The notes under the pieces are model-generated. The model had not been told where the DNA came from and made no database searches. It was given only the letters and a program-made list of their open reading frames with translations. The translations under genes were made by a program, and so were the position numbers. Shown one piece after another: positions 36,559 to 46,069 of a stretch of 64,000 bases of DNA (the stretch's first letter is position 1; each line of letters starts with the position of its first letter). Source of the DNA: Halobacillus dabanensis (GTDB taxonomy: Bacteria > Bacillota > Bacilli > Bacillales > Halobacillaceae); the NCBI RefSeq assembly GCF_900114165.1, contig NZ_FOSB01000001.1:62001-126000 (forward strand), read 5' to 3'.

Positions 36559-37023
36559 GTGAAGTGTCCGAATTGCCACTATAAAAGTACGAAAGTTCTT
36601 GATTCCAGACCGATTGAAGAAGGACAAACAATTAGAAGACGCCGTGAGTGTGAACAATGCCAGTTCCGATTCACCACCTTTGAACGGATTGAAGAAGTTC
36701 CTTTGATCGTTGTGAAGAAGGAAGGAACAAGAGAAGAGTTCAGTCGTGAAAAGTTAATGCGCGGGTTGATCAGAGCATGTGAAAAACGTCCGGTTGCGGT
36801 TGAAGAGTTAGAACGTGTGACGATGGATATTGAAAAAGAGTTGAGAAATCGCGGAGTGTCCGAAGTGATGAGTGAAGATATTGGAGAAATGGTCATGGAG
36901 CGTTTATCTGATATTGACGAAGTCGCTTATGTACGTTTCGCTTCCGTTTATAGGCAGTTCAAGGACATCAATGTTTTCATTGATGAATTGAAAGAATTAA
37001 TTAAACATGAAGATGATAAATGA
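36559..37023 (+). CDS. nrdR: Transcriptional repressor NrdR
   Basis: A 154-residue repressor of ribonucleotide reductase genes. The N-terminal zinc ribbon has C3, C6, C31 and C34 (C-P-N-C ... C-E-Q-C), followed by an ATP-cone (about residues 49-139, starting [11 protein letters not shown]) that senses ATP/dATP. Length fits the family (152). It uses a GTG start. dnaB and dnaI follow, coupling dNTP control with replication initiation genes. Confidence 0.96.
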   Translation: MKCPNCHYKSTKVLDSRPIEEGQTIRRRRECEQCQFRFTTFERIEEVPLIVVKKEGTREEFSREKLMRGLIRACEKRPVAVEELERVTMDIEKELRNRGVSEVMSEDIGEMVMERLSDIDEVAYVRFASVYRQFKDINVFIDELKELIKHEDDK

Positions 37024-37049
37024 GCCTGGACCGGCTCATTTTCTTTTTC
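37019..37049 (+). terminator. Terminator after nrdR
   Basis: AATGAGCC and GGCTCATT pair perfectly around TGGACC, followed by TTCTTTTT. The nrdR stop lies in the stem. Confidence 0.82.
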
Positions 37050-37093
37050 ATAGCTCATTTTTAAAATTTTTTAGGAAAGAGGAGGTGTAGACG

Positions 37094-38449
37094 ATGAATA
37101 ACTCTATCGGTAAACTTCTACCTGTGGATGGCTTCAGAATTCTACGACGTGGAGAATTGCCTCGAAGTTTTCATCGTTCTTTATCCCATCTTTATCAGCC
37201 GATTGTCGGAAGACTAGCCATTTCTCTCTACTATGTCCTAATATCGGAATCTGACATGATGGGAGAAGATCAAATACAAACTCATCATACGTTGATGTCT
37301 TATTTGTCTGCTCCTTTGGACAAGATATATGAAGCAAGAGCAAAACTAGAAGCAATCGGCCTTTTAAGAACATTTCGTTCTACCAATGAGGATCAGCAAT
37401 CCGAATACCTTTATTCAGTTTATCCTCCATTTTCTCCAGAGGACTTTTTTCTCGACGATATGCTGTCATTGCTCTTGAGCCATGAACTTGGTGCGGAGAA
37501 ATACGAGCGCTTAAAAGCACGGTTGTTAAAGTCTGAACTGCCTCTTGAAGAGTTTACAGAGGTTACGGCAACTTTCGATGAGGTCTTTCATAACAAAATG
37601 GTGGAATCTGTTCAAAGAGAAACGGAATTCCTGGCCAAACAAAAGAAACAAAGCGAATCACGAGGACCCATTACTTCTGCAGAGCGGGTCGATTTCGAGT
37701 GGTTATATCATGCCCTGAAAAAACGGATGTACCCTCCTGAACAAATACTGAATGGGCGGAACAAGAAGTTGATTGTTCAGTTGGCCACATTATATGACTT
37801 GACGAATATTGAGCTTGAGAAAGCTGTTACATGGGCGATTGATGAGAACCATTATTTAGTTGAAGAGGAATTGAAAGCTGCTTGTCATGATTTCATGAAA
37901 GGTCAGGACAATAATGGGGATGGGAAGTCTGTTATAGATAGCAGGGATAAAATAAAGGTGCAACCTTCTTCAGATGCAGGTAGTAAAGAGGACCAATTTA
38001 TCCAAATGTTAGAGGAAATATCTCCGCGTGAACTTTTAGAGGACGTATCAAGCGGGAATCGTGCCTCAGAACAAGATTTGAAAATGATTCGTGATGTGAT
38101 GACAGAACAAGGTATAGCCCCAGGCGTCATGAACGTTCTTGTCCACTATGTTCTTCTGAAAACAGATATGAAATTATCAAAAGCGTATTTGGAAAAAATA
38201 GCAAGTCACTGGGCTCGTAAAAATGTTAAAACGGTAAGGCAAGCGATGAACCTTGCTAAAGCTGAGCATCAAAAATATCAGCAGTGGGGAAAACAGAAGT
38301 TCCAGAAAAAGAAAGGGCAAAAAGATGAAGTCATACCTGTTTGGTTTAATAAACAGAATGAGGGTGAACAAGAACAGACTTCTTCTTCACCAGTGAACAC
38401 GGACGAAATTGCAGAGCGGATTAAGAAACTTACGAATAAAGGAAATTAA
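37094..38449 (+). CDS. dnaB: Replication initiation and membrane attachment protein DnaB
   Basis: A 451-residue primosome protein of Bacillus type (not the replicative helicase). It holds the two DnaB/DnaD-like domains: an N-terminal oligomerisation region (about residues 1-130) and a C-terminal DDBH2-type helical domain (about 310-385, M-N-V-L-V-H-Y-V-L-L near 350). A basic, Lys/Gln-rich tail follows (K-F-Q-K-K-K-G-Q-K). With DnaD and DnaI it loads the helicase at the origin. AGGAGGTG precedes the ATG. dnaI follows directly. Confidence 0.94.
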   Translation: MNNSIGKLLPVDGFRILRRGELPRSFHRSLSHLYQPIVGRLAISLYYVLISESDMMGEDQIQTHHTLMSYLSAPLDKIYEARAKLEAIGLLRTFRSTNEDQQSEYLYSVYPPFSPEDFFLDDMLSLLLSHELGAEKYERLKARLLKSELPLEEFTEVTATFDEVFHNKMVESVQRETEFLAKQKKQSESRGPITSAERVDFEWLYHALKKRMYPPEQILNGRNKKLIVQLATLYDLTNIELEKAVTWAIDENHYLVEEELKAACHDFMKGQDNNGDGKSVIDSRDKIKVQPSSDAGSKEDQFIQMLEEISPRELLEDVSSGNRASEQDLKMIRDVMTEQGIAPGVMNVLVHYVLLKTDMKLSKAYLEKIASHWARKNVKTVRQAMNLAKAEHQKYQQWGKQKFQKKKGQKDEVIPVWFNKQNEGEQEQTSSSPVNTDEIAERIKKLTNKGN

Positions 38450-38463
38450 GGGTGGTGAAAACC

Positions 38464-39396
38464 ATGGAACCCATTCAAAAGTCATTAAAAAAATGGATGC
38501 GAGATAATAAACAGTTTCAACAGCGGATGAACCACATGAAAGAAGAGGTCATGCAATCTGGTGAAGTAAAAAAACTGATGCAGGAACATGAGTCATTAAA
38601 TGAAGAAGCGATAGAGAAACAATTGATAAAGCTATATGAATATCGCACGCAATCAAAAAATTGTGAGAAATGTCCAACGAGAGAGGAATGTATCAACATT
38701 CTCCCCGGTTATGTCCCCCGACTAGAAGTAGAAGGGGCGGATGTTAAGCTTGTTTATGACAAGTGCAGACGTCAACGGAAACATGAACAACAGGAAGAGC
38801 AAAAGTCTCTTGTCAGGAGTTTACATATGCCGCGGGAAATTCTGGAGGCTTCCCTAGAGAGGATGGATCTTCAAGATCCGGAAAGAGGGAGTGCCGTAGA
38901 GAGAACTGTCCAATATATTGAGGGCTTAAATGACGAATTGCCAAGTAAAGGTCTTTATTTTCACGGACCATTTGGCGTAGGTAAAACATACTTTTTAGGT
39001 GCAATTGCCAATGAACTGAGTGCAAAGAATATTCCCTCCATGCTCATTTATATGCCTGAGTTTGTCCGTGAAATAAAAGCTTCCATAAAAGACGATTCCA
39101 TGAGTGAAAAAATCGAAGCATTTAAGGAAACTCCTGTACTCATGCTTGACGATATTGGAGCTGAATCACAGTCTGCCTGGTTTAGAGATGAGGTGCTTGG
39201 AAGTATATTACATTATCGTATGATGGAAAGGTTACCTGTATTTTTCACTTCAAACTATACTCTAAATGAATTAGAAAAAGTGTTGATGACGAGTAATAGG
39301 GGTGAGGTAGAACAGGTGAAAGCTAAGCGAATTACAGAACGTATCCGCCAATTAAGCGAAGGAGTTCTTGTTAATGGAAAAAACAGGCGCGGGTGA
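38464..39396 (+). CDS. dnaI: Primosomal protein DnaI (helicase loader)
   Basis: A 310-residue AAA+ ATPase that loads the replicative helicase. The N-terminal domain has a Cys cluster (C-E-K-C ... C about residues 63-72) that may bind zinc. The Walker A motif is G-P-F-G-V-G-K-T (about 168-175) and Walker B is V-L-M-L-D-D-I-G. The ATG at 38464 gives M-E-P-I-Q-K-S-L, the family N-terminus, with GGTGGTG six bases before; the in-frame GTG at 38452 overlaps this site. It follows dnaB by 14 bases. Confidence 0.95.
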   Translation: MEPIQKSLKKWMRDNKQFQQRMNHMKEEVMQSGEVKKLMQEHESLNEEAIEKQLIKLYEYRTQSKNCEKCPTREECINILPGYVPRLEVEGADVKLVYDKCRRQRKHEQQEEQKSLVRSLHMPREILEASLERMDLQDPERGSAVERTVQYIEGLNDELPSKGLYFHGPFGVGKTYFLGAIANELSAKNIPSMLIYMPEFVREIKASIKDDSMSEKIEAFKETPVLMLDDIGAESQSAWFRDEVLGSILHYRMMERLPVFFTSNYTLNELEKVLMTSNRGEVEQVKAKRITERIRQLSEGVLVNGKNRRG

Positions 39397-39581
39397 TTCT
39401 TACAAATACGTAAGGACACTAGCATGAATCCCTCTCTTCTCACATAAATATAACAAGGAATAGACAACTTTATGTCCAAGATAATGATTATCCGGTCCTT
39501 GGTTTATCTGCGATCCCCATTAGGGCGGTCCAGATATTGAGTATAGAAACTGATTGAAGTCGGGATGAGGGGGAATTTTCG

Positions 39582-40400
39582 GTGTTTTCCATACATTTTT
39601 CTAATCGTTCAGAAGCGGTTATTTTTTATAATGCGATCGTTTCAGAACAAGAACTTTGGATCTTCAAAGAATACCCTAGCCATTATGAAGTGAAACTGAT
39701 GAATGACTCTTTAAGCGGTACCGCCTATGTAGAATCTGTTCGTGCCTTTTTACAAGTAATTCGCAAAAGAAAAATGCTCGGTTGGATGGAAGGAATTCTC
39801 AAACACAGATTTTACTATGATGACAGCCAGGAAATACAGCGAATCTTAGAAATTGGACGAGAGTTTGAAGATAAGCCTCCAAATGGCCTCCACCTTCCTC
39901 CCATCCATTATTATCTCCGGGCATTTATCCAGGACTACCTGTCGACCCGGTGGTTCGTAGAATTTGATGAATTCAGTGCTGCCTGTCTTCAATCCATACA
40001 TGAGTGTCTTATTAAATATACGGGTAAAATTATAGATGAATACAAGCAAGAAGAGTCTTATCAACTTTTATTGGATTCGTGGCGTCATAGAGTTCACCAT
40101 AAGGATACAGGAGTACAGCTTCTCCACCTTTTGGACGAGGATGGTTTAATCTATTACCATGATGAGGGGAACCCCATCAGCGAGTCGGAAACCAAATTGT
40201 ATATGAAGCAGTATCCTGATGAATGTATTGCTGATTTGCCTATTGAGTGGTCTGTTACGCCAGCGCTTGCACATGCCCCTGATGAACTTATTATTTATTC
40301 AGATGAAACTGACCATTCTAACCTGGAGTTACTCATGAGCATATTTGAAGAAAAAGCTTCATGGCGGCCCAAATCACAATTTCCTTTCAAAATGGGTTGA
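39582..40400 (+). CDS. ytxC: Putative sporulation protein YtxC
   Basis: A 272-residue soluble protein matching the YtxC family in length, in the central segment (H-L-P-P-I-H-Y-Y-L-R-A-F-I-Q-D-Y) and in position between dnaI and thrS. YtxC is listed as a putative sporulation protein; no activity is known. The GTG start follows GAGGGGGAA. Its stop codon overlaps the -35 box of the thrS promoter. The ~185 bases between dnaI and ytxC show no feature. Confidence 0.85.
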   Translation: MFSIHFSNRSEAVIFYNAIVSEQELWIFKEYPSHYEVKLMNDSLSGTAYVESVRAFLQVIRKRKMLGWMEGILKHRFYYDDSQEIQRILEIGREFEDKPPNGLHLPPIHYYLRAFIQDYLSTRWFVEFDEFSAACLQSIHECLIKYTGKIIDEYKQEESYQLLLDSWRHRVHHKDTGVQLLHLLDEDGLIYYHDEGNPISESETKLYMKQYPDECIADLPIEWSVTPALAHAPDELIIYSDETDHSNLELLMSIFEEKASWRPKSQFPFKMG

Positions 40401-40425
40401 TTTCCTTTTCCTAAATGGATATAAT
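40397..40425 (+). promoter_or_regulatory. Sigma-A-type promoter for thrS
   Basis: TTGATT (40397-40402) and TATAAT (40420-40425) with a 17-base spacer, upstream of the T-box leader. Confidence 0.7.
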
Positions 40426-40449
40426 AACGTACATATTAAATCAACGGCT

Positions 40450-40692
40450 TGGAAAAGGACATGAACATAAAGTGGCGCAAGATCAGAGAGAGGAGTCATC
40501 GGCTGGAAACTCCTTGTTGACGGCTTTATTGTTTACCACCTTGGAGCCCTGTCTGTGAACCTCTACTTAGTAATAGGCAGCGTATGATCCGCGTTAAGGA
40601 GAAAGAGCCGCAATCTTTGCGGGAATTTGGGTGGAACCACGAGTGACAACGCTCGTCCCTTAGCATATTTGCTGAGGGGCGGGCGTTTTTTA
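40450..40692 (+). promoter_or_regulatory. T-box riboswitch of thrS
   Basis: The leader carries the T-box core GGTGGAACCACG (about 40630-40641), which pairs with the acceptor end of uncharged tRNA. A terminator follows: GCTCGTCCCTTAGC pairs with GCTGAGGGGCGGGC (40651-40684), then a T run to 40692. An ACC triplet near 40536 is a plausible threonine specifier codon. Uncharged tRNA-Thr would favour read-through into thrS. Confidence 0.9.
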
Positions 40693-40719
40693 TATTTATT
40701 TAGAAAAGGAGTGTTAGAC

Positions 40720-42666
40720 ATGTCGAATGCGATTCAAATCAAATTTCCAGATGGTAACATAAAGGAGTTTGAACGAGGCACGACTGGTGAAGAAGTCGCT
40801 CAATCGATATCTCCAGGCTTGAAAAAACAAGCATTGGCAATCAAATTAGATGGAGAACCTTACGATATTAGAAGACCGATCGAGCAAGATGGGGCGATAG
40901 AAATTCTCACATACAAAAACCCTGAAGGTCTAGAGGTGGTTCGCCACTCGACAGCCCACTTGATGGCTCAGGCTATCAAACGCTTGTACGGAAACGTAAA
41001 ACTAGGGGTAGGTCCTGTCATTGAAAACGGCTTCTATTATGATATCGACATGGAAGAATCACTCACACCAGAAGATCTTCCGAAGATTGAAAAAGAAATG
41101 CAGCGAATTGTAGATGAGAATTTGGAAATCAAACGTGTGGAGCTATCACGCGAAGAAGCAATCGAGAAGTATAAAGAAATCGGTGATGATCTTAAGCTTG
41201 AGTTGATCGAAGCGATTCCTGAAGGAGAGCAAGTAACAATTTATGAGCAGGGAGAATTCTTTGATCTATGCCGTGGGGTTCATGTCCCTCAAACAAGTAA
41301 AATCAAAGTCTTTAAACTGTTGAGCATTTCCGGCGCATACTGGCGTGGAGATAGTGACAATCAAATGTTGCAGCGCATTTACGGGACGGCATTTGAGAAA
41401 CAATCACATCTGGATGAATATCTGAAAATGCTTGAAGAAGCAAAGGAACGTGACCACCGTAAACTAGGAAAAGAGCTGGATATTTTCACAGTCAATCAAA
41501 AAGTTGGCCAAGGCTTGCCGATGTGGTTGCCGAAGGGCGCAACGATTCGCCGTACAATTGAGCGTTACATCGTGGATACGGAAGAAAGACTAGGTTATGA
41601 CCATGTCTATACACCAGTACTTGGAAGTGTAGATTTGTATAAGACAAGCGGCCACTGGGATCATTACCAGGACGACATGTTCCCGACAATGGAAATGGAT
41701 AATGAAGATCTCGTTCTTCGTCCAATGAACTGTCCTCATCATATGATGATTTACAAGGACCAATTCCATAGTTATCGTAACCTTCCCGTCCGTATCGCTG
41801 AACTTGGTATGATGCACCGTTATGAAATGTCCGGCGCTCTTGCAGGATTGCAACGTGTACGCGCAATGACTTTGAATGATGCGCACATTTTTGCCCGTCC
41901 AGATCAATTGAAGGACGAATTCAAGCGTGTCGTTCGTCTTGTGCAAGAAGTATATCGTGACTTCGGCATTAATGATTATTACTTCCGTCTTTCCTATAGA
42001 GACCCTGAAGATAAAGAGAAGTATGTAGATAATGATGCTATGTGGGATAAAGCACAGGCTATGCTTAAAGAAACAATGGAAGATATGGAACTTGAATATG
42101 TAGAGGCAGAAGGGGAAGCCGCTTTCTACGGTCCGAAACTTGATGTTCAGGTGAAGACAGCCCTTGGTAAAGATGAAACTTTGTCTACAGTACAATTAGA
42201 CTTTCACTTGCCTGAACGTTTTGATCTCACATACGTAGGAGAAGATGGAGCTGATCACCGCCCAGTCGTTATTCACCGTGGGGTCGTTTCTACAATGGAA
42301 CGTTTTGTCGCCTTCTTGATTGAAGAATATAAAGGAGTCTTCCCGACTTGGTTAGCCCCTGTCCAGGCAAAAATCATCCCAGTTTCTGCAGAGGCACACC
42401 TGGACCACGCCAAAAAAGTGGAAGATGAATTACGCGAAGCGGGTGTCCGTGTAGAAGTAGATGAAAGAAATGAGAAGATCGGTTACAAGATCCGTGAAGC
42501 TCAAATGCAAAAGATTCCGTTCCAGCTTGTGGTCGGTGATAAGGAAATAGAAGATAACGCCGTAAACGTACGCCGTTATGGAGAACAGAATTCTGACACA
42601 AAACCGTTGGAGACATTCAAGCAGGAAATCCGCAATGAAATTGATCAAAAGCTTCTAAGAAAGTAA
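40720..42666 (+). CDS. thrS: Threonyl-tRNA synthetase
   Basis: A 648-residue class II synthetase. In order: TGS domain (residues 1-62), editing domain with H-S-T-A-H-L-M (about 72), catalytic core with motif 2 [10 protein letters not shown] (about 365) and zinc ligands in P-M-N-C-P-H-H, and an anticodon-binding domain (about 545-645). The ATG at 40720 follows AAAAGGAG; the in-frame ATG at 40627 lies inside the T-box and is not a start. Regulated by the T-box. Confidence 0.97.
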   Translation: MSNAIQIKFPDGNIKEFERGTTGEEVAQSISPGLKKQALAIKLDGEPYDIRRPIEQDGAIEILTYKNPEGLEVVRHSTAHLMAQAIKRLYGNVKLGVGPVIENGFYYDIDMEESLTPEDLPKIEKEMQRIVDENLEIKRVELSREEAIEKYKEIGDDLKLELIEAIPEGEQVTIYEQGEFFDLCRGVHVPQTSKIKVFKLLSISGAYWRGDSDNQMLQRIYGTAFEKQSHLDEYLKMLEEAKERDHRKLGKELDIFTVNQKVGQGLPMWLPKGATIRRTIERYIVDTEERLGYDHVYTPVLGSVDLYKTSGHWDHYQDDMFPTMEMDNEDLVLRPMNCPHHMMIYKDQFHSYRNLPVRIAELGMMHRYEMSGALAGLQRVRAMTLNDAHIFARPDQLKDEFKRVVRLVQEVYRDFGINDYYFRLSYRDPEDKEKYVDNDAMWDKAQAMLKETMEDMELEYVEAEGEAAFYGPKLDVQVKTALGKDETLSTVQLDFHLPERFDLTYVGEDGADHRPVVIHRGVVSTMERFVAFLIEEYKGVFPTWLAPVQAKIIPVSAEAHLDHAKKVEDELREAGVRVEVDERNEKIGYKIREAQMQKIPFQLVVGDKEIEDNAVNVRRYGEQNSDTKPLETFKQEIRNEIDQKLLRK

Positions 42667-42670
42667 TAGA

Positions 42671-42709
42671 AAAGTCCGCAAGCCTTCCCTAAGGTTTGCG
42701 GGCTTTTTC
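42671..42709 (+). terminator. Terminator after thrS
   Basis: GTCCGCAAGCCTT and AAGGTTTGCGGGC pair (G-U tolerated) around CCCT, followed by TTTTTC. Confidence 0.88.
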
Positions 42710-42738
42710 ACGATTTGGTTTATTGCACAATATGGCAG

Positions 42739-42938
42739 TATTCCGGAAGACTCGGTTTCGAGACTTTTATTGCGAATAAGGGGAGGTGGGGGATAAGTCG
42801 CTTTCCGCGGGGAAGACGGCAAGCCTCCTCGGTCACTTCATAGCTCGAGGAGGCTCACCGACCGCCCCACGGAAAGCGAACCTTTTCCCGTAGACCCTAA
42901 ACTCCCCCTAAAGTCTCGAAACTGAGTCTTCAAGAATA
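42739..42938 (-). repeat. MITE-like palindromic repeat, copy B (200 bp, internally deleted)
   Basis: It begins with the 26-base end at 42739-42764 and ends with its complement at 42913-42938. The first half matches the reverse complement of the right end of copy A, the second half that of the left end of copy A; the middle (about 276 bases) is missing. The joint is near 42842. The adjoining CAATATGGCAG just outside (42729-42739) also occurs next to copy C and, as CAATCTGGCAG, next to copy A, so the real border may lie about 10 bases further out. Confidence 0.85.
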
Positions 42939-43042
42939 GGTTTGTGGAAGGAGGAAAAAGGTGGGTTTGCTTGAAAAAACCTTGATTTTTATGAGAACAT
43001 CCCTTATTCTAATTTAAGTAGTCATGTCGACGGATTCCAATG

Positions 43043-43071
43043 TTGACATGCTTCATAAGGCATGCTATTAT
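43043..43071 (+). promoter_or_regulatory. Strong sigma-A promoter of infC-rpmI-rplT
   Basis: TTGACA (43043-43048, consensus) and TATTAT (43066-43071) with a 17-base spacer, about 215 bases before infC. Confidence 0.8.
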
Positions 43072-43084
43072 AATTTAGGTAACT

Positions 43085-43217
43085 GAATGAACGGATCTAG
43101 AGACAAGTAGGAGCACCCGCTTCTCACCTGATCGACGCTATAAGCAGTTGGCAGGTCACTAATTCCTTTGATTTTTTAGGAGACGTGTGGGTGCATTATG
43201 TACCGACACTTTTTTTA
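43085..43217 (+). promoter_or_regulatory. L20-type leader with attenuator upstream of infC
   Basis: The leader between the promoter and infC has a pseudoknot-prone region (AGGAGCACCCGCTTCTCACC and a later CAGGTCAC) and ends in the hairpin GTGTGGGTGC...TACCGACAC (43185-43209) followed by a T run (43210-43217). This is the layout of the Bacillus infC operon leader, where ribosomal protein L20 binds and promotes termination. Folding has not been computed. Confidence 0.75.
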
Positions 43218-43287
43218 TTTTATTAGGAAATCTTGTCGATGACAGATCTCATATAAGTTTTCTAAAATATGTTGGAGGTGGCTCGAT

Positions 43288-43806
43288 ATTAGCAAGGATA
43301 ACATGAACGTTAATGAAAAAATCCGTGCCCGTGAAGTTCGTCTAATCGACGTAAATGGTGAGCAACTTGGAGTTAAATCACGTAACGAAGCATTAGATAT
43401 TGCAGCGAATGCGAATCTTGATCTTGTTATGGTGGCACCAAATGCGAAGCCTCCGGTTTGCCGAGTGATGGACTATGGTAAATATCGTTTCGAGCAGCAG
43501 AAGAAAGAAAAAGAAGCTCGTAAGAAACAAACGGTCATCAAAGTCAAGGAAGTACGTCTCAGCCCAGGGATCGAAGACCATGACTTTAATACAAAGCTTC
43601 GTAATGCACGTAAGTTCTTGTCAAAAGGTGACAAAGTGAAAGCATCTGTCCGTTTCCGCGGTCGTGCAATCACACACAAAGAACTTGGACAAAAAGTACT
43701 TGAACGCATGGCGGAAGAGTGTAAAGATGTTGCCCAAGTCGAGACCAAGCCTAAAATGGAAGGTCGTAGTATGTTCTTAATGCTTGCTCCTCTTAACGAG
43801 AAGTAA
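43288..43806 (+). CDS. infC: Translation initiation factor IF-3 (AUU start)
   Basis: A 172-residue factor that keeps the 30S subunit free and checks initiator tRNA. The start I place at ATT 43288: I-S-K-D-N matches the family N-terminus and GGAGGTG lies 7 bases upstream. The next ATG (43303) has no ribosome site. AUU starts are the known basis of IF-3 autoregulation, since IF-3 discriminates against them. The linker region is basic ([12 protein letters not shown]). rpmI and rplT follow. Confidence 0.95.
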   Translation: MSKDNMNVNEKIRAREVRLIDVNGEQLGVKSRNEALDIAANANLDLVMVAPNAKPPVCRVMDYGKYRFEQQKKEKEARKKQTVIKVKEVRLSPGIEDHDFNTKLRNARKFLSKGDKVKASVRFRGRAITHKELGQKVLERMAEECKDVAQVETKPKMEGRSMFLMLAPLNEK

Positions 43807-43838
43807 GTAACTGTACCAAGTAAAAGGAGGAAATTCAC

Positions 43839-44036
43839 ATGCCAAAAATGAAAACCCATAAAGGTTCTCAAAAACGCTTCAAAAAGACTGGAACAGGTAA
43901 AGTGAAACGTTCTCACGCATTCACTAGCCACTTGTTCGCGAACAAATCTACAAAACAAAAGCGTAAATTGCGTAAAGATGCACTAGTTTCTGCTGGAGAC
44001 TACCGCCGCATCAAGCATATGCTTCCAAAAGACTAA
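43839..44036 (+). CDS. rpmI: 50S ribosomal protein L35
   Basis: A 65-residue, highly basic protein with the family start P-K-M-K-T-H-K-G and end L-P. AAAGGAGG precedes the ATG. Second gene of the infC operon; part of the large subunit. Confidence 0.97.
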   Translation: MPKMKTHKGSQKRFKKTGTGKVKRSHAFTSHLFANKSTKQKRKLRKDALVSAGDYRRIKHMLPKD

Positions 44037-44066
44037 TAAAGAAAGACATAAATAGGAGGGATTACC

Positions 44067-44423
44067 ATGCCACGAGTTAAAGGTGGAACAGTGACACGTA
44101 AACGTCGTAACCGTGTCCTTAAACTAGCAAAAGGTTATTATGGTTCAAAGCACGCACTATTCAAAACTGCAAAACAACAAGTAATGAAATCAGGTCAGTA
44201 TGCATACCGTGACCGTCGTCAGAAAAAACGCGACTTCCGTAAGCTATGGATCGCTCGTATTAACGCAGCAGCGCGTTTGAACGACATTTCTTACAGCCGT
44301 CTTATGCACGGTTTGAAGCTTGCAGGTATTGAAGTTAACCGTAAAATGCTAGCAGATCTTGCTGTTAACGATGAGCAAGGTTTTGCAAGCTTGGCTGAAC
44401 AAGCTAAATCTGCACTTAAGTAA
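44067..44423 (+). CDS. rplT: 50S ribosomal protein L20
   Basis: A 118-residue basic protein with [14 protein letters not shown] at the N-terminus and A-R-I-N-A-A-A-R in the middle. It is an early assembly protein of the large subunit and the likely autoregulator of this operon via the infC leader. Length matches Bacillus L20 (119). Confidence 0.97.
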   Translation: MPRVKGGTVTRKRRNRVLKLAKGYYGSKHALFKTAKQQVMKSGQYAYRDRRQKKRDFRKLWIARINAAARLNDISYSRLMHGLKLAGIEVNRKMLADLAVNDEQGFASLAEQAKSALK

Positions 44424-44441
44424 TAATTGCACAAACGTTAA

Positions 44442-44478
44442 AGAGTCATTTCCGTTCGGTAGGAAATGGCTCTTTTTA
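44442..44478 (+). terminator. Terminator after rplT
   Basis: AGAGTCATTTCC and GGAAATGGCTCT pair (one G-U) around GTTCGGTA, followed by TTTTT. Confidence 0.9.
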
Positions 44479-44510
44479 TATCTCTAGCCGATTATTAAAC
44501 AATATGGCAG

Positions 44511-44915
44511 TATTCTGGAAGACTCGATTTTGAGAATTTTATTGCGAATAAGGGTCGGTGGGGGATAAGTCGCTTTCCGCGCGGAAGACGGCAAGCCTCC
44601 TCGGTCACTTCATGACCTGCTGGGTCTCGCCAGTCTATCCTTTCCCGCAGGAGTCTTCTCATCCCCCAACTACCCTTGCCGGAGGAGTTACTCGAAATCG
44701 CCCAACAATAACCCTGCCATAAGTAGAGGAAGAATAGCACTTCAAGCCTGTAGTTACCGCACTTTTACTTACATTATGCTCCCTTTACTTGAAAGGTGGT
44801 TTCAAGAAACCTATTGGAAAGGGGCGGAGGGAAACGGTGAGACTCCTATTTTGAGAGCGGAAGTGCCTTGATCAGTGGCGTATGGACTGGACTCGAAACT
44901 GAGTCTTCAAGAATA
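44511..44915 (-). repeat. MITE-like palindromic repeat, copy C (405 bp)
   Basis: The reverse complement of this stretch aligns with copy A (23866-24341) over most of its length, including the central AT-richer part and the CCTGCGGG-type core (here one arm is changed, CCTGCTGGG). The left-half core (reverse-complement equivalent of about 23892-24000) is replaced by shorter unrelated sequence, so it is 71 bases shorter. Ends are at 44511-44536 and 44890-44915. It lies 33 bases after the rplT terminator and in the same orientation as copy B. Confidence 0.85.
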
Positions 44916-44966
44916 AGGAGCGCTGGTGGAATAGTTTATTATGTAGGTAATATAGGAGGGGATGAA

Positions 44967-45248
44967 GTGGATATCGTTATTATAATGGCGGGGTATGCTT
45001 TAGTAATCAACCTGTCCCTTTTCATCATGATGGGATTGGATAAGCGAAGATCAAAAAAAGGATCCTGGCGCATTCAGGAAAAGAAACTTTGGTTATTTGC
45101 CGCTTTAGGTGGAGCGTTTGGAGGATGGATAGGGATGAACGTATTCAGGCATAAAACGAAACATACTTCCTTCAGATACGGACTATCATCGTTGACCCTG
45201 CTGTACATAGCTGTTTTAGGGTATCTGTTGACCCAGTTCTATCTTTAG
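44967..45248 (+). CDS. ysdA: DUF1294 family membrane protein YsdA
   Basis: A 93-residue protein with three hydrophobic helices and the family motifs M-G-L-D-K-R-R-S (about residue 21), R-I-Q-E-K-K-L-W-L and G-A-F-G-G-W-I-G-M-N-V-F-R-H-K-T-K-H. Position after rplT agrees with YsdA. I chose GTG at 44967, five bases after AGGAGGGG. In-frame starts further upstream (44868) would lie inside repeat C. Function unknown. Confidence 0.88.
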   Translation: MDIVIIMAGYALVINLSLFIMMGLDKRRSKKGSWRIQEKKLWLFAALGGAFGGWIGMNVFRHKTKHTSFRYGLSSLTLLYIAVLGYLLTQFYL

Positions 45249-45286
45249 CGGTGCTGTCATATTATGTAGACAGGGAGGGGGATGGT

Positions 45287-45859
45287 ATGGGCGAGACAGC
45301 GAATGCGATCCTAGCATGGTTAGAACATCAAGAAGCCTGGGCACCGCTCTTATTCATAGGTATTCATTTATTAAGACCTTTTTTATTTTTACCTGTTATG
45401 CTTGTTTGTATTACCGGTGGAGTACTATTTGGACCAATTGCCGGGAGTGCCTATTCAATTATTGGTACGATGCTTTCAAGTTTACTTTTTTACCGTACGA
45501 TCCGTCTAGTTCCATCAGGATTAAAAAAACTGAAATTTTTAAAGGAAAAATGGTTGAAGAAACACTCTAATTTGACGGTCAAGCAAGTCGCTATTCTTCG
45601 GCTTGTACCATTTATTCATTTTCACTTGCTTTCTTATTGTCTGTTAGAAATCAGTGCGGATTTTAAGGAATATACCAAATCATCGTTGTTCGCTAATCTA
45701 CCGCTTGCTGTTATATATACGTCTGTTGGCCAATGGATTACATTGCTTTCTATTCCGATGATGATTTTGTTTTCAGGGGCATTGATTGGTTTTAGCTTCA
45801 TGGTCCGAAAAAAATATGAAGTATTTTTATGGCGTGATTTTTTTCAAACAAATCCATAA
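45287..45859 (+). CDS. ytxB: TVP38/TMEM64 family membrane protein (YtxB-like)
   Basis: A 190-residue protein with five or six helices and the VTT/SNARE-associated signature: P-V-M-L-V-C-I-T-G-G-V-L-F-G-P (about residue 38-52) and L-R-L-V-P-F-I-H-F-H (about 105). DedA-superfamily proteins of this kind are now linked to lipid scrambling or flipping; the substrate here is unknown. ATG 45287 follows AGGGAGGGGGAT. It starts 38 bases after ysdA. Confidence 0.8.
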   Translation: MGETANAILAWLEHQEAWAPLLFIGIHLLRPFLFLPVMLVCITGGVLFGPIAGSAYSIIGTMLSSLLFYRTIRLVPSGLKKLKFLKEKWLKKHSNLTVKQVAILRLVPFIHFHLLSYCLLEISADFKEYTKSSLFANLPLAVIYTSVGQWITLLSIPMMILFSGALIGFSFMVRKKYEVFLWRDFFQTNP

Positions 45860-45886
45860 GGGGCAGGTGCCATGTAGACACGAAGT

Positions 45887-45969
45887 GCATAAGCGGAACG
45901 CCTTGCGAAAGGTGACTTTCCCTTTCACAGGACGCTGCTTATGACGCCAGTGGATGGTCGCTGGAGCGG
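45887..45969 (-). repeat. Second repeat family, longer copy
   Basis: GCATAAGCGG at its left and the inverted repeat CATAAGC (45888-45894) / GCTTATG (45937-45943) enclose AAAGG/CCTTT-type pairing. The right flank (GACGCCAGTGG...CGCTGGAGCGG) shares ordered blocks with 36019-36060 on the other strand. It fills most of the 208-base gap before ysdB. No coding capacity. Confidence 0.45.
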
Positions 45970-46026
45970 TATCCCGAATTCTGTGCATTTTATCTATAAT
46001 GATTAAAAGTTATAATTTTTTTAACC

Positions 46027-46069
46027 AAGAGAGCCTCACTCTCATAAATGGCGAGAGTGGGGCTCTTTT
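46027..46069 (+). terminator. Terminator facing ysdB
   Basis: AGAGCCTCACTCTC and GAGAGTGGGGCTCT pair (one G-U) around a short loop, followed by TTTTAG on the plus strand. It can end transcripts from ytxB and, less well, from ysdB. Confidence 0.75.
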
